A stretch of DNA of 64,000 bases from Phycisphaeraceae bacterium (GCA_028277745.1 JANQFR010000026.1:1-64000), one strand, 5' to 3'. Positions 55,110 through 64,000 are shown, numbered from the stretch's first letter. Translations and numbers: made by a program. Notes: generated from the sequence alone by a model not told the origin.

Positions 55110-56183
55110 ATGAGACTACCGCCGCCCCAGACAACCCACCCCCACCCCCGGAAGCGCCCCCGCAAGCGCCCCTCCCCGCGGAGCCCGATGTGCGCTCGGC
55201 CCGCCATTTGCAGGGGCGGGGGCGTTTCCGGGCGGGGTGGGTTTTCACTGGTCGAGCTGCTGGTGGTGATTTCGATCGCGGCGATCGTGCTGGGGATCGG
55301 CTTCCCTTACGTCGGTGCGATGATCCGCTCCTCGAGCGAGCAGATGATCGCGAACACGGCTTCCAACGCCGTGAGCGCCGCCCGCGCTTACGCCGTGCGC
55401 TACAAGCCGTTTCTCGACGACGACCCCCACACCGGCCGCACCGCCGAGATCCACGGCGACGGCTACTCGGGCGCCGTGGCGATCTTCACGCCCAGCCGGG
55501 AGATCCGCCTCTGCGAGAACGATGAGTTGGCGACCGACCGGGCCACGGGCCTGCGGCTGGAACTGCCGACCAAGGGGTCGGGCGACCCGATCCGCAACGG
55601 CTACAAGCCGATCGAGGACCTGGGCGCCCTGCAGCTGTCGCAGCGGTCGGCGGTGCTCGGGATCGTCCGCACCGGCGCCGACACCCTCCAACTGCTGCCC
55701 CCGCCGTTCGCGATCAGCTTCAACCGGCGCGGGCAGATGGTCGTCCGTCGGTCGGCCGGCTCGGCCGAACGCTCCGACGGCCTCGTCTACTATGACGCCA
55801 ACGGCGACGGCGTCTACGACACCGCCGCCACCCGCGCCGGCTTCGGCGGCGCGTACCGCGACTACTTCCGCGGATCGGCGCCGATCATCCAGAACGCCGA
55901 TAGCCCCATGGACGGCTACCGCGAGCTGCCCTGGGAGGTGCTCGAGCCGGTCATCGGCCTGGTGATCTTCGACCCCCAGCAGGTACCCCAGGGCATCTGG
56001 GTCGACACCGGCTCGCCGTTGGCCGCCAACGACGGGGCCCGGTACGACCCGGACCGTCACCTGGCCTACACCATCGACACCTCCGACCTCCATGACACCG
56101 ACCTGCTGGCCTGGGCCGCCAAGCCGGGCCGGGCCACGGTCATGTTCTTCAACCGTTTCACCGGCGCTGACACCCTGCGCTGA
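55110..56183 (+). CDS. Type II secretion pseudopilin-like protein (GspH-like)
   Basis: A 357-residue protein starting at the ATG at 55110, 4 bp after the previous stop. A basic, proline-rich leader of about 45 residues ends SGRGG, then [28 protein letters not shown] forms the pilin helix. The segment SNAVSAARAYAVRYK fits GspH-type minor pseudopilins. It is longer than classical GspH. The region DGLVYYDANGDGVYDTAAT contains an Asp-rich loop that may bind calcium. Likely part of the tip complex or a core variant of the pseudopilus. Cleavage by a prepilin peptidase is expected. Confidence 0.82.
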   Translation: MRLPPPQTTHPHPRKRPRKRPSPRSPMCARPAICRGGGVSGRGGFSLVELLVVISIAAIVLGIGFPYVGAMIRSSSEQMIANTASNAVSAARAYAVRYKPFLDDDPHTGRTAEIHGDGYSGAVAIFTPSREIRLCENDELATDRATGLRLELPTKGSGDPIRNGYKPIEDLGALQLSQRSAVLGIVRTGADTLQLLPPPFAISFNRRGQMVVRRSAGSAERSDGLVYYDANGDGVYDTAATRAGFGGAYRDYFRGSAPIIQNADSPMDGYRELPWEVLEPVIGLVIFDPQQVPQGIWVDTGSPLAANDGARYDPDRHLAYTIDTSDLHDTDLLAWAAKPGRATVMFFNRFTGADTLR

Positions 56184-56199
56184 CGGAGCAAACCCCGCG

Positions 56200-57234
56200 A
56201 TGCCAAGCCCAGGCCCCGCCTCTCCTCCCCCTCCCACGCCCGCCGCGCCTGGCTTTTCGATCATGGAGGCGCTCGTCGCGATGGGCGTGCTGTCGATCGG
56301 GCTGACCATGGTCGCCGCGATCTTTCCCACCGCCATCCTGCTCCAGAAAGAAGCGGCCCAGGACGCGCGGCGACAGATCAACGTCCGCTCGGCCGAGGCC
56401 ATCCTCCAGGCCAAGACCCTCGACGCCCAGGTCCTGTTTGACTTCACCGAAGACGCCGCCACCCGCGCGCGGCTGGCGCGGACCGGGGTGAGGGACCTGG
56501 AGTTCGACGTCTACGCCCTGGCGGAGGTCGACGACGACCTCAACGACCTGCACACCCCGGACATGCGGGTCGGCAGCTATAACCCCGCGGGCTCGTACCT
56601 CAACCGCTGGCCGCAGGTCGACCGCTGCTTCCCGTCTTACCTGCCGGACCCGGCCACGCGCGAGGTCTACAGCGTCCCGCTGTTCCGACGCGGCCGGCAA
56701 GGCACGCCCTACATCAACGACTGGCCCGTCTACCTGTTCGTGATGCGCCGTAACCACAACGCATCGGGGAAGGGCTACTACACCAACCAACCCAACGATC
56801 CGACCGGCAACCTCACCGCCTGCGCCAACCCCTTCGACGACGCCGATTACTTCCCCAAGGTCTTCAGGATGGCGGTGGACGACGCCGTCGACAACCGGCT
56901 GGACGTCGGCGTCGGCGGCAACCTGCAGGTCTTCCCGGACAACAGCACCGGGCTGCGGGTGCGGGCCGGCGACACGATCCTGGTCGATGTCCCGATCATC
57001 GGCGGGGGCGACATCATCTACCGCGTCACCAGCGCCGACAGTCGGTACATCCGGGTGAATCAGGACCTGCGTCAAGACATGGACAGCACGCTGTGGGCGG
57101 ACCCCGAACAGAAATTCGGAGACATCAAGGCCATCTGGTTCGCCATGCCGCCGACCGACGCGGCCGGCTCCCCAGTCCGGGATATCCGGGTCCTGTCTCA
57201 ATCCACGGTCCAGACAATCGCGGGGTTGAACTGA
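56200..57234 (+). CDS. Type II secretion pseudopilin-like protein (GspI-like)
   Basis: A 344-residue protein from the ATG at 56200, 16 bp after the previous gene. The leader is proline/alanine-rich and ends PAAPG; the helix FSIMEALVAMGVLSIGLTMVAAIFPTA follows. The MEALVAM pattern is typical of GspI/PilV-type pseudopilins. The large C-terminal domain has no family I recognise and contains VYLFVMRRNHN and RYIRVNQDLR. In T2SS, GspI starts the tip complex with J and K, and a J-like and a K-like gene follow here in that order. Confidence 0.82.
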   Translation: MPSPGPASPPPPTPAAPGFSIMEALVAMGVLSIGLTMVAAIFPTAILLQKEAAQDARRQINVRSAEAILQAKTLDAQVLFDFTEDAATRARLARTGVRDLEFDVYALAEVDDDLNDLHTPDMRVGSYNPAGSYLNRWPQVDRCFPSYLPDPATREVYSVPLFRRGRQGTPYINDWPVYLFVMRRNHNASGKGYYTNQPNDPTGNLTACANPFDDADYFPKVFRMAVDDAVDNRLDVGVGGNLQVFPDNSTGLRVRAGDTILVDVPIIGGGDIIYRVTSADSRYIRVNQDLRQDMDSTLWADPEQKFGDIKAIWFAMPPTDAAGSPVRDIRVLSQSTVQTIAGLN

Positions 57235-57235
57235 G

Positions 57236-59140
57236 ATGAACGCTCACCGCACCGATTCGAATCACGACCGCACACGTGTCCGCTCCCAGAGCGTTTGTTC
57301 CGGAGCTGTTTCCGGGGGTAGGGGCGGGTTCACGCTGATGGAGATGATGGTCACGGTGGCCATCTCCGGCCTGCTGATCCTGCTGGTGCACCAGATCTTC
57401 AACAGCGTGGTGCGGGCCGTCGAGAACGGCAAGGACGTGAGCACCATCATCGACCACGCCACAGCGTTCAGCACGCAGATGTTCGCCGACGGCAAACAGA
57501 TGATTACCCACCGGGCCAACCCCCACACCCACCCCGAGTTGGTCGATCAGCCCGCCGCGTTCCTGGTCATCATCCAGCAGACCAACACCGGGGTCCGGTT
57601 CCCGGCGCCCCGGAAGCAGCGGCAGCCGATGGAGGACTGGGGCGTCTCCACCGACCCGATCCACTCGGCCCAGCTGCTGCTGTTCCGCGACGCCGACCTG
57701 ATCGACGCCATGACCCCCGCCGCCGCCGACCGCTACGACTCGGACGCCCGCGCCCAGATCGCCGCCGTCTGGTACGGCCATCTCGCGCCGCCCGACGCCA
57801 ACGGCGGCGCAACCGGGGTCGAGATCGGCGTCGGACCCGACAACGACGCCGCCCCCCGGCTGGTCCTCGGGCGCCAGGCCCTCTTGATCGTCGATCGCGG
57901 CGGCCGCTTCCCCAACGGCGCTGAACTCGCCGCCGCCGGGCTCTTCTACGCGGACTTCGAGGACGCCAACGATCCTCTCGTCCCCAGCGACCCCGCCGCC
58001 GACGCTGTCCCTGGCCACCCCGGCGTCGCCGTCCGGGCGGTCTACGACCTCGACGTCACCGGGACCCCCGGTGATGACTACAACAATCTCTGGGAAGGCG
58101 CGACCGACGTCCTGGCCATCGATGACTCAGCCGACGGCGGCAACCGATTCTTTTTCCACGAGATGTTCGCCGAAGAGATCGACGGCCCCGGGTCGGTTCC
58201 GGGCCTTTACGCGGTGACCACCGCCCACGCCAACCCCGATTACCAACGCCCCCGCACCGGCTTCACCGACATGCTTGACGCGTTCTGGATGCCCACCGCG
58301 GCCTACAAAACGATGGCCAGGAATTGGGGCTATTCGGCCTACGGTTACCGGCTCACCGGCGCCCAGAAACTCACCTACCCCTACACGCCCCAGCAGGTCG
58401 GCCGGATGCACCCGTTCTTCATCCCCCACGTCTCCGACTTCGCCGTCGACTTCGCCGCCGACATCACCGACGACTACGACGCCGACGGCGATTACCGCTT
58501 CCGCGTCGCCGCCGGCGCGGTCGCCGCCAACGTCGCGTTCTCCGCCGACGGCCTGCCCGACGCCACGCCCGACGAGTACGCCTCCCTCGACGCCAACGGC
58601 ACGCTGGTCAAGGCCATCAAGTGGTACAACGCCGTCGCACCTAACCCCGACCTCGACGGCGACGGCGTCGGAGACGTTGACCCCGCCAAGACCATCACCT
58701 GGCCAATCCCCGCCGACGCCGTCAGCAACCCAACCCAGCAGCAGCACGGCCCGTACCACTCGCCCCTGGTCCTGGGCCCCACCGTCAACGGCGCGCCTTA
58801 TCCGCCCTACGTCGCCCATCTTCAGACCCCGTACAGCACGATCCATCGCCGCGCCGTCTTCGTCTTCGGGCACACCCCCGACCTGGACCTGTACAACGCC
58901 GACGCCGGCGACGTCGCCCGCACCGCGCCCGACTTCGGCGACGGCGCCGACGCCGCCGGAGCCGGCGAGGCCAAGGGGTTCGAGTCCGGCTGCGCCAAGT
59001 GGTGGCCTTACCTGATCCGAATCCGGTACCGGCTCCACGACAACAACGGGTCCTTCAGCTCGATCGACGAGGTCAGCCAGGCCCCGATCGTCGGCAAGTG
59101 GTTCGAGCAGATCATCCCCGTCCCACGCCCCCCGCAATAA
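57236..59140 (+). CDS. Type II secretion pseudopilin-like protein (GspJ-like)
   Basis: A 634-residue protein, about three times the usual GspJ size, from the ATG at 57236, one base after the previous stop. The leader ends SGGRGG and is followed by FTLMEMMVTVAISGLLILLVHQIFNSV, the J/PilW-like helix with Glu at +5. The large soluble part contains Asp-rich patches such as DYDADGDYRF and NPDLDGDGVGDVDP, which look like calcium-binding loops. The C-terminus includes the pattern YLIRIRYRLHD seen in pseudopilin tails. Expected in the tip complex of a pseudopilus together with the I- and K-like proteins. Confidence 0.82.
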   Translation: MNAHRTDSNHDRTRVRSQSVCSGAVSGGRGGFTLMEMMVTVAISGLLILLVHQIFNSVVRAVENGKDVSTIIDHATAFSTQMFADGKQMITHRANPHTHPELVDQPAAFLVIIQQTNTGVRFPAPRKQRQPMEDWGVSTDPIHSAQLLLFRDADLIDAMTPAAADRYDSDARAQIAAVWYGHLAPPDANGGATGVEIGVGPDNDAAPRLVLGRQALLIVDRGGRFPNGAELAAAGLFYADFEDANDPLVPSDPAADAVPGHPGVAVRAVYDLDVTGTPGDDYNNLWEGATDVLAIDDSADGGNRFFFHEMFAEEIDGPGSVPGLYAVTTAHANPDYQRPRTGFTDMLDAFWMPTAAYKTMARNWGYSAYGYRLTGAQKLTYPYTPQQVGRMHPFFIPHVSDFAVDFAADITDDYDADGDYRFRVAAGAVAANVAFSADGLPDATPDEYASLDANGTLVKAIKWYNAVAPNPDLDGDGVGDVDPAKTITWPIPADAVSNPTQQQHGPYHSPLVLGPTVNGAPYPPYVAHLQTPYSTIHRRAVFVFGHTPDLDLYNADAGDVARTAPDFGDGADAAGAGEAKGFESGCAKWWPYLIRIRYRLHDNNGSFSSIDEVSQAPIVGKWFEQIIPVPRPPQ

Positions 59141-59176
59141 ATCCCTACCCCCCCGCACCCTCTGGAATCGACGACC

Positions 59177-62100
59177 ATGAGCCGCAGCAACAGGATCCGT
59201 GTCGGCATGCCCCGGCCAAAACACACCGACGCCCGACGCAGGGGCAGCATCCTCATGCTGAGCATGGTGCTGCTGATCCTGCTGATCATGGTCGGCGCGG
59301 GATTCCTCCAGATGAGCCGCGCCCAACGCCGATCCGTCCAGATGGTCGATACCCGACACCAGGACTACGAAGGGTCCATCCTCCGCTTCATCGCTGAGAT
59401 CCTCGCCGCAGACACGGTTGATCCCGAAACCGGCGAATTCGCCCCCACCGGACTCGACGCGCCCCCTCCTCAGGAGCGGTACGACTACCCCTGGACCAAC
59501 CCCACCCTCGGCGCCGACCTGTCCCAGGACCGACTTGAGTCGGGCCACCTCGACGGCGCCTACTCCGCCAACATCACCCAGGCCGCCGCCGTCGTCCCCG
59601 GCGTCCCCTCCAACCACTCGGTCGGCGACGGACCCCTGTCACGCGACGATGCCTGGCTCGCCTCCATCGAGCCGGACAACCTTGCGGCCGAGCCAACCTG
59701 GCCCCACCTGACCAACCTCCGCGGCGTCTTCCTGGACCTGGACGACATCATCGACGTCAAGGGCGACGGCTCGGTCCTGCTGCCCATGCAGCACCTGACC
59801 ACCGGGGACGATCACCTGGCGTCGGGCAACACCGACATCCGGATCAGCGACATGCTCGCCAACCCCGGCAGGTTCGCCGACGCCGACGCCGACGGCATCC
59901 CCGACAGCCGGTGGACCTGGGCCCCCTTGGCCAACCAGCTGGGCCGGCGCTACATCATGGCCGTGCGCATCGTCGACAACTCCGCCATGGCCGACCTCAA
60001 CACCTGGAACGCCCTCACCACCGGCTCCGCCTACGCCTACACCGCCGACCCTACGCAGATGCCCAACTGGTACTGGCCCGGCGAGCTGAACCTCCACCCC
60101 GTGGTCCTCGACGACGTGACCTCGCTGGCCGGGGGCGATGCTTATCTGTGGTCGGTGCTCGGGGAGCGGGGCGTGGCCTTGACCGGCAACCGCTCCGACG
60201 CCTCCGCCCGCTACCGCAACTGGCTCCAGGCCAGCCGACGCTGGGGGAATCTCGCCAACGGGAGCCTCCTGCCCGCAGACCTGCGCTACATCGGCGCGAC
60301 CCTCAAGCGGGACCAGGCCTCGGGCGCCAGGACCTTCCCCGCCGGCCTGGGCGTCGTCGACGCCCAGAACATGACCGCCGCCGCCGAACCCTACCAACGC
60401 TACAGAGGCGTCAACGAAGCCGAGATCCGCTGGCGCAACGGGGTCAACCGCTCCTCGGACAACCTAGCCAACGACGCGGTCACCGACATCGAATACGCCG
60501 GCCACGGCGCACACGAAGACTGGTGGCGCCAGAACGCCGACCCCGTCGAGGTCGATCACCGCTCCACGCCCTATTCCACCGTCCAGGCTTTCTTCCAGAA
60601 CGAGAACCGTAAGCGCTTCACCCTCTTTGCCGGCAGCGCCGACCACGAGAAGCTCGACCTCAACGCCATCACCGCCCAAGCGATGGCCGACGCCATCCGC
60701 GACCGAATGGCCGACCACCCCCGCGCCGACAACCCTCCCACCGGCGCCCAAGGCGGGCCACATCTCTCCAGCCCCCCCGACGTCTGGCTCGATGGGGACG
60801 CCCTCGCCGACGCCCTCGCCGTCGCCGCCATCGACTTCCGCGACGCCGACAGCACCCTCACCAAGATCGGCTCGGCCTACGGCATGGAGTACCTGCCCTT
60901 CATCTCTGAGATCTATATCCAGGCCCGGTACATCGTCAGCAGCATCGAAGACGACGGCAACGGCGAGTTCCTGGTCACCTGGGAGCTGCGGGCCATCGAA
61001 GCCGCCGTCGAGATCGTCAACCCCTGGCCCTGGCCCATCGAGATCCCCGAGGGCGTCAAACTGTTCATCAACGACCAGGAACTGGGCGACCTGCGCCAGA
61101 TGATCGGGGCCGCCGCCGCGGCCAGCAGCGAGCACAACGACCCCTACCTGGCCGGCCACGAGCTGATGCACCTGTTGATCGACGATACCGGCTCCGAGTC
61201 CTGGCCCACCTACCCCGGGACCCAGCTGCTGCTCGATCCCGCCCAATACGCCTGGCCCAGCAGCGGCAACGCCGTCAACCGCATCATCACCGCCCGGCTG
61301 GAGGCGCCGGCCAGCGATGGCGCGCGTGTCGTCTACCAGCGGATCACCGCCATCGCCCCCGCCGACCGCCAACTCAACCACTACGTCACCGAAGTCGAAT
61401 ACGAAGACGACGGGGTCACCCACGGCGGGACCGGCTACATGCAGTTCCACGTCCTCGGCACCGGCGACGGCCTCTCGGCCCTCACCGTGCGGGAGGCCGA
61501 CACGCAGGCCGTCCGACGCGACACCACCCACTTCGCCGAAGGCGGCACCCCCTGGCACAAACGCAGCGTCCTGCCCGACGGGACCGACCCCACCGGCGAA
61601 CTCCGCTTCGACACGCACGCCAAGAATGCCAACCAACCCAACGGCCCCGACCTCGACGGACGCGTGGCCGACGCCGCCTCCGTCGGCAGCACGCCCACCC
61701 CGGGCGACGAGCCCTTCCTCATCGGCAACGCCGGCGTGTTCTACCGCGCCGGCGACCTGCTCCGCGTGGTCTGTCTCGGGCCCAACGACACGCAAACCGT
61801 CGCCGAGGTCTGGGCCGACGTCGAAAACAAAACCCACCGCTACGCCGTCGCCGACTTCATGCTCGACCTGACCTATGAGCCCGACCCCAACGACCCCGAA
61901 GCCGTCGCGGAATACGTCGACGGCCGCCAGGTCAACCACGCCGCCTACCTCCTCGACCTGTTCTCGACCCTGCGTCCCAATGAGGACGGCGTCGACAACG
62001 ACGGCAACGGGCTGGTCGACGACGAGACCGAACAACTGATCCCCGGCCGGATCAACCTCAACACCGCCTCACGCGCCCTGCTCAAACGCGCCCTGCCCAT

Positions 62101-62614
62101 CCCCGGGCTCGCCAACTCCACCTCGCTCGACGGGCTGGTCGATGACATCATCCTCGCACGGTCCACGCCCAGCGCCCGCGGCGGCGTCACCAACCGACGC
62201 GACGACGCCAAGGACCTGGGCCTGGCCTGCCTCGGCGAACTCGCCACCACCGGCGCCGCCAGCTGGACCGACCCCGACGCCGTCGTCGACGCGTTCGCCG
62301 ACTTCAACGAGTACGACCCCGACCTCGGCCCCGGGGGCTGGGCCGCCGCCGCCCACGCCGCCGACGGGTTCACCCGCGACCGCGAGGAGATCACCCTCCC
62401 CTTGGCCGCCCTCAACCAGGTCGCCTCCGTCCGCACCGACATCGTCACCGCCTACGTCGTCGTCCGCGCCTACCCCGCCGACGACTTCACCAACGCCGGC
62501 GCCTACACCCCTCTCGAGCAGCATCACATCATCGCCACCTTCGACCGCTCCGTCATCCACGAGAACAGGCCCCTCCCCAGGCTCATCGCCGTCGCCGTCT
62601 ACAGGCAACGCTAA
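59177..62614 (+). CDS. Type II secretion GspK-like minor pseudopilin, very large
   Basis: A 1,145-residue protein, over three times the length of classical GspK. The N-terminal RRRGSILMLSMVLLILLIMVGAGFL is a pilin-like helix without Glu at +5, as expected for GspK; QMSRAQRRSV follows. Near residue 957, PGRINLNTASRALLKRAL matches the conserved GspK core (KINLNTA), and DGVDNDGNGLVDDE just before it is a calcium-loop-like motif. The long central part (e.g. RRYIMAVRIVDNSAMADLNTWN) is typical of large planctomycete relatives but I know no function for it. In T2SS, GspK caps the pseudopilus. Last gene of the five-gene set, 36 bp after the J-like gene. Confidence 0.82.
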   Translation: MSRSNRIRVGMPRPKHTDARRRGSILMLSMVLLILLIMVGAGFLQMSRAQRRSVQMVDTRHQDYEGSILRFIAEILAADTVDPETGEFAPTGLDAPPPQERYDYPWTNPTLGADLSQDRLESGHLDGAYSANITQAAAVVPGVPSNHSVGDGPLSRDDAWLASIEPDNLAAEPTWPHLTNLRGVFLDLDDIIDVKGDGSVLLPMQHLTTGDDHLASGNTDIRISDMLANPGRFADADADGIPDSRWTWAPLANQLGRRYIMAVRIVDNSAMADLNTWNALTTGSAYAYTADPTQMPNWYWPGELNLHPVVLDDVTSLAGGDAYLWSVLGERGVALTGNRSDASARYRNWLQASRRWGNLANGSLLPADLRYIGATLKRDQASGARTFPAGLGVVDAQNMTAAAEPYQRYRGVNEAEIRWRNGVNRSSDNLANDAVTDIEYAGHGAHEDWWRQNADPVEVDHRSTPYSTVQAFFQNENRKRFTLFAGSADHEKLDLNAITAQAMADAIRDRMADHPRADNPPTGAQGGPHLSSPPDVWLDGDALADALAVAAIDFRDADSTLTKIGSAYGMEYLPFISEIYIQARYIVSSIEDDGNGEFLVTWELRAIEAAVEIVNPWPWPIEIPEGVKLFINDQELGDLRQMIGAAAAASSEHNDPYLAGHELMHLLIDDTGSESWPTYPGTQLLLDPAQYAWPSSGNAVNRIITARLEAPASDGARVVYQRITAIAPADRQLNHYVTEVEYEDDGVTHGGTGYMQFHVLGTGDGLSALTVREADTQAVRRDTTHFAEGGTPWHKRSVLPDGTDPTGELRFDTHAKNANQPNGPDLDGRVADAASVGSTPTPGDEPFLIGNAGVFYRAGDLLRVVCLGPNDTQTVAEVWADVENKTHRYAVADFMLDLTYEPDPNDPEAVAEYVDGRQVNHAAYLLDLFSTLRPNEDGVDNDGNGLVDDETEQLIPGRINLNTASRALLKRALPIPGLANSTSLDGLVDDIILARSTPSARGGVTNRRDDAKDLGLACLGELATTGAASWTDPDAVVDAFADFNEYDPDLGPGGWAAAAHAADGFTRDREEITLPLAALNQVASVRTDIVTAYVVVRAYPADDFTNAGAYTPLEQHHIIATFDRSVIHENRPLPRLIAVAVYRQR

Positions 62615-62631
62615 GAAAGCGGATGGAATGA

Positions 62632-62808
62632 ATCCAATGCACAAGCTTTTGCCGAATCGGTGAACATGCCGTCCTCCGCGCCGGCGGGTGCGCGTTCCTT
62701 ATCGACTACGACACCGATCTCGATGGCGGCGACCTCGCCCAAACTGTGACCGTGGTCACGATCCCCGAGCCAGCGTTGCAGGCGTTGCTCGGCTTATGGC
62801 AGGTTTAA
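62632..62808 (+). pseudogene. PEP-CTERM protein C-terminal remnant
   Basis: An open frame without a plausible start, beginning after a stop at 62629-62631. It reads ...GGCAFLIDYDTDLDGGD, TVTVVTIPEPALQALLGLW and stops at 62806. The IPEPA motif after a beta-strand run is a PEP-CTERM start, but the hydrophobic helix and arginine tail are missing. It is probably the tail of a decayed surface-protein gene between the GspK-like gene and the sigma factor. Confidence 0.5.
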
Positions 62809-62898
62809 CCGAATATGAATATGAGCCACTAGTTCTGGTCAGGCGCTTCCTCTACTATGTGGCCCCAAACGAGGGTTTTTGTTTTCGCAAGACCACTT

Positions 62899-63447
62899 AT
62901 GCCTGAAGACCAGGCCACTGGCGACTCAGCACTGTATACCACCGAAACCCTGCTGCCGGAGGCCTATGTGGCGCTGCGCCGGTTGGCGGTCGGGCGTCTT
63001 CGGCGGCTGGGGCCGGGGCAATCGGTAACGGGCACCGCATTGGTGCATGAGGCCTACCTCCGATTAAGCAAGGAAGCGGACAGACCACAGTGGGCCAATC
63101 GCAAGCAGTTTTTCTCCGCAGCGGCCGAGGCGATGCGGCGGATCCTGATCGATCGGGTCCGCGCCACGAATGCAAAAAAGCGAGGCGGCGAGCATCGTCG
63201 GATACCGTTCGAGGGTGTGGTTATAGCGGCGCCAAGCAGCACCGAACGTCTCATTGAGATCGACGAGGCTCTGGACGAGTTGGCGAAGATCGATCCGGAT
63301 AGCGCCGATCTGGTCAAGCTGCGTTTTTTTGTCGGCCTGACCATTGATGAAATCGCCGAGTCGCTGGGCCTGTCGTCGCGCACCGTGTCGCGTCAGTGGA
63401 GTTATGTCCGCGCCTGGTTGGAGGATTACCTCAAGGATGATCCGTAA
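62899..63447 (+). CDS. ECF sigma factor (Sigma70_ECF family)
   Basis: The ATG at 62899 (residues MPEDQATG) gives 182 residues; the frame is open 14 codons earlier. Region 2 is YVALRRLAVGRLRRLGPGQ with TGTALVHEAYLRL, and region 4 is LTIDEIAESLGLSSRTVSRQWSYVRAWL. This is the planctomycete-rich ECF family often linked to secreted or signalling proteins. No anti-sigma gene is adjacent. It could control nearby PEP-CTERM genes, including the one at the window end, but no shared promoter motif was found. Upstream DNA is non-coding apart from the decayed PEP-CTERM tail. Confidence 0.92.
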   Translation: MPEDQATGDSALYTTETLLPEAYVALRRLAVGRLRRLGPGQSVTGTALVHEAYLRLSKEADRPQWANRKQFFSAAAEAMRRILIDRVRATNAKKRGGEHRRIPFEGVVIAAPSSTERLIEIDEALDELAKIDPDSADLVKLRFFVGLTIDEIAESLGLSSRTVSRQWSYVRAWLEDYLKDDP

Positions 63448-63556
63448 TCCGGACGAATCCATCTGTTGCATACGTCAACGCCTGACATCTTTCGAAGCTC
63501 AATCGCGAGCTGCTCAATGAGACAGACCGGCGGTGTCGGCCTTTCGTGTGTTCTCA

Positions 63557-63630
63557 GCTGCGACGTCCTCGTCGCAGCCCGCCGTAGCCAACGACAGACG
63601 ATACAACCGCGACGGGGACGTCGCGGCTAC
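63557..63630. repeat. REP-like palindrome, divergent copy
   Basis: Two hairpins: GCTGCGACG/CGTCGCAGC with a 4-nt loop at 63557-63578, and CCGCGACG/CGTCGCGG with a GGGA loop at 63607-63626. GTAGCC (63584-63589) and GGCTAC (63625-63630) pair around the second hairpin, echoing the TAGCC...GGCTA ends of the copies at 10320 and 20927. The arms differ, so membership of the same family is likely but not certain. Confidence 0.5.
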
Positions 63631-63661
63631 CGGCCACGTCGAACGTGTTTGATTCCTTAGA

Positions 63662-64000
63662 TTAGTGACCCGGCCGGCGACGACGGCCCAGCAGCGGGAG
63701 GCCGGCGGCGAGGCCGAGCAGAGCGGCCGAGGCGGGCTCGGGGATGAGCGTGCCGAGCCGGACGCTGTCGTACTGCGCCCCGCTGCCCGGCGCTTCGGGG
63801 AAGAAGTCGTTGACGAACAGGTCGGAGTTGGGGTCGGAAGGGTTCGAGACCGCGACGCCAGCGTAGGCCCAGTCCAGCGCGGCGGTGAAGTCGCCGAGGG
63901 TCAACCCCAGATCGCTGAGTTCGACCGCGACCTCGACGACAAAGGTGACGTCGTCCGCGCGGACCTCGCCGGCCACGGTGCTGTCGCCGAAGCTGTTGCC
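63662..64000 (-). CDS. PEP-CTERM protein, N-terminus beyond window
   Basis: The frame is open to the last base of the window, so only the C-terminal 112 residues are seen; a GTG at 63976 is internal. The visible part contains GNSFGDSTVAGEVRADDVTFVVEVAVELSDL and a beta-rich segment with VSNPSDPNSDLFVNDFFPE, then LIPEPASAALLGLAAGLPLLG and a basic RRRRPGH tail, the tripartite exosortase sorting signal. It is the third clearly intact PEP-CTERM C-terminus in the window. Family of the main domain unknown. It is convergent with the ECF sigma gene. Confidence 0.85.
   Translation of the reverse strand, partial: GNSFGDSTVAGEVRADDVTFVVEVAVELSDLGLTLGDFTAALDWAYAGVAVSNPSDPNSDLFVNDFFPEAPGSGAQYDSVRLGTLIPEPASAALLGLAAGLPLLGRRRRPGH

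Overview
The window looks like chromosomal DNA of a high-GC planctomycete, most likely class Phycisphaerae. The markers are a giant surface protein with a LEPR-XLL-type N-terminal motif and a C-terminal dockerin, several PEP-CTERM proteins, many prepilin-like proteins with the [G]F[ST]LxE cleavage/methylation signal, an ECF sigma factor of the planctomycete-rich Sigma70_ECF type, TIM-barrel sugar isomerases next to a sulfatase, and short GGCTA-flanked palindromic repeats between genes. Taxonomy is inferred from gene content; no rRNA is present.

Layout. 1-3 kb: truncated alpha/beta hydrolase, M19 dipeptidase and a GH130 phosphorylase/hydrolase (+). 3-11 kb (-): NfeD-like membrane protein, an unrecognised exported protein, two sugar phosphate isomerase/epimerase-like proteins, a lipoprotein, a sulfatase, an MFS-acyltransferase fusion and folE2. 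11.4-15 kb (+): a two-gene sodium/solute symporter followed by uxaE (tagaturonate epimerase). 15-21 kb (+): rpmF-plsX-fabH-fabD-fabG-acpP-fabF, a classical type II fatty-acid cluster with a good candidate promoter. 21-27 kb: ychF (-), gyrA (+), a STAS-domain protein (+), purD (-) and an RbsD/FucU-type mutarotase (+). 27-32 kb (-): lacI, PEP-CTERM protein, prepilin-like protein and GH10 xylanase, read as one regulated locus with a palindromic candidate operator in front of lacI.

32-62.6 kb (+) is the most unusual part. After about 1 kb of lower-GC DNA with an IS110-like transposase remnant comes one 20.7-kb gene for a protein of about 6,900 residues. It carries the LEPR-XLL motif, RTX-like repeats, a long beta-propeller region with an inserted beta-sandwich-like block, PKD and PPC domains, two copies of a cadherin plus beta-helix module, seven delta-60 repeats and a terminal dockerin. 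It is followed on the same strand by a small PEP-CTERM protein and five genes resembling type II secretion pseudopilins (G/H-, H-, I-, J- and K-like). I infer that this is a surface adhesin or matrix protein together with a dedicated pseudopilus tip set. The secretin, ATPase, prepilin peptidase and exosortase are not in the window and would have to be elsewhere.

62.6-64 kb: a decayed PEP-CTERM tail, an ECF sigma factor, a palindromic repeat, and a PEP-CTERM protein cut by the window edge. No tRNA, rRNA, CRISPR array or intact insertion sequence was found by eye.
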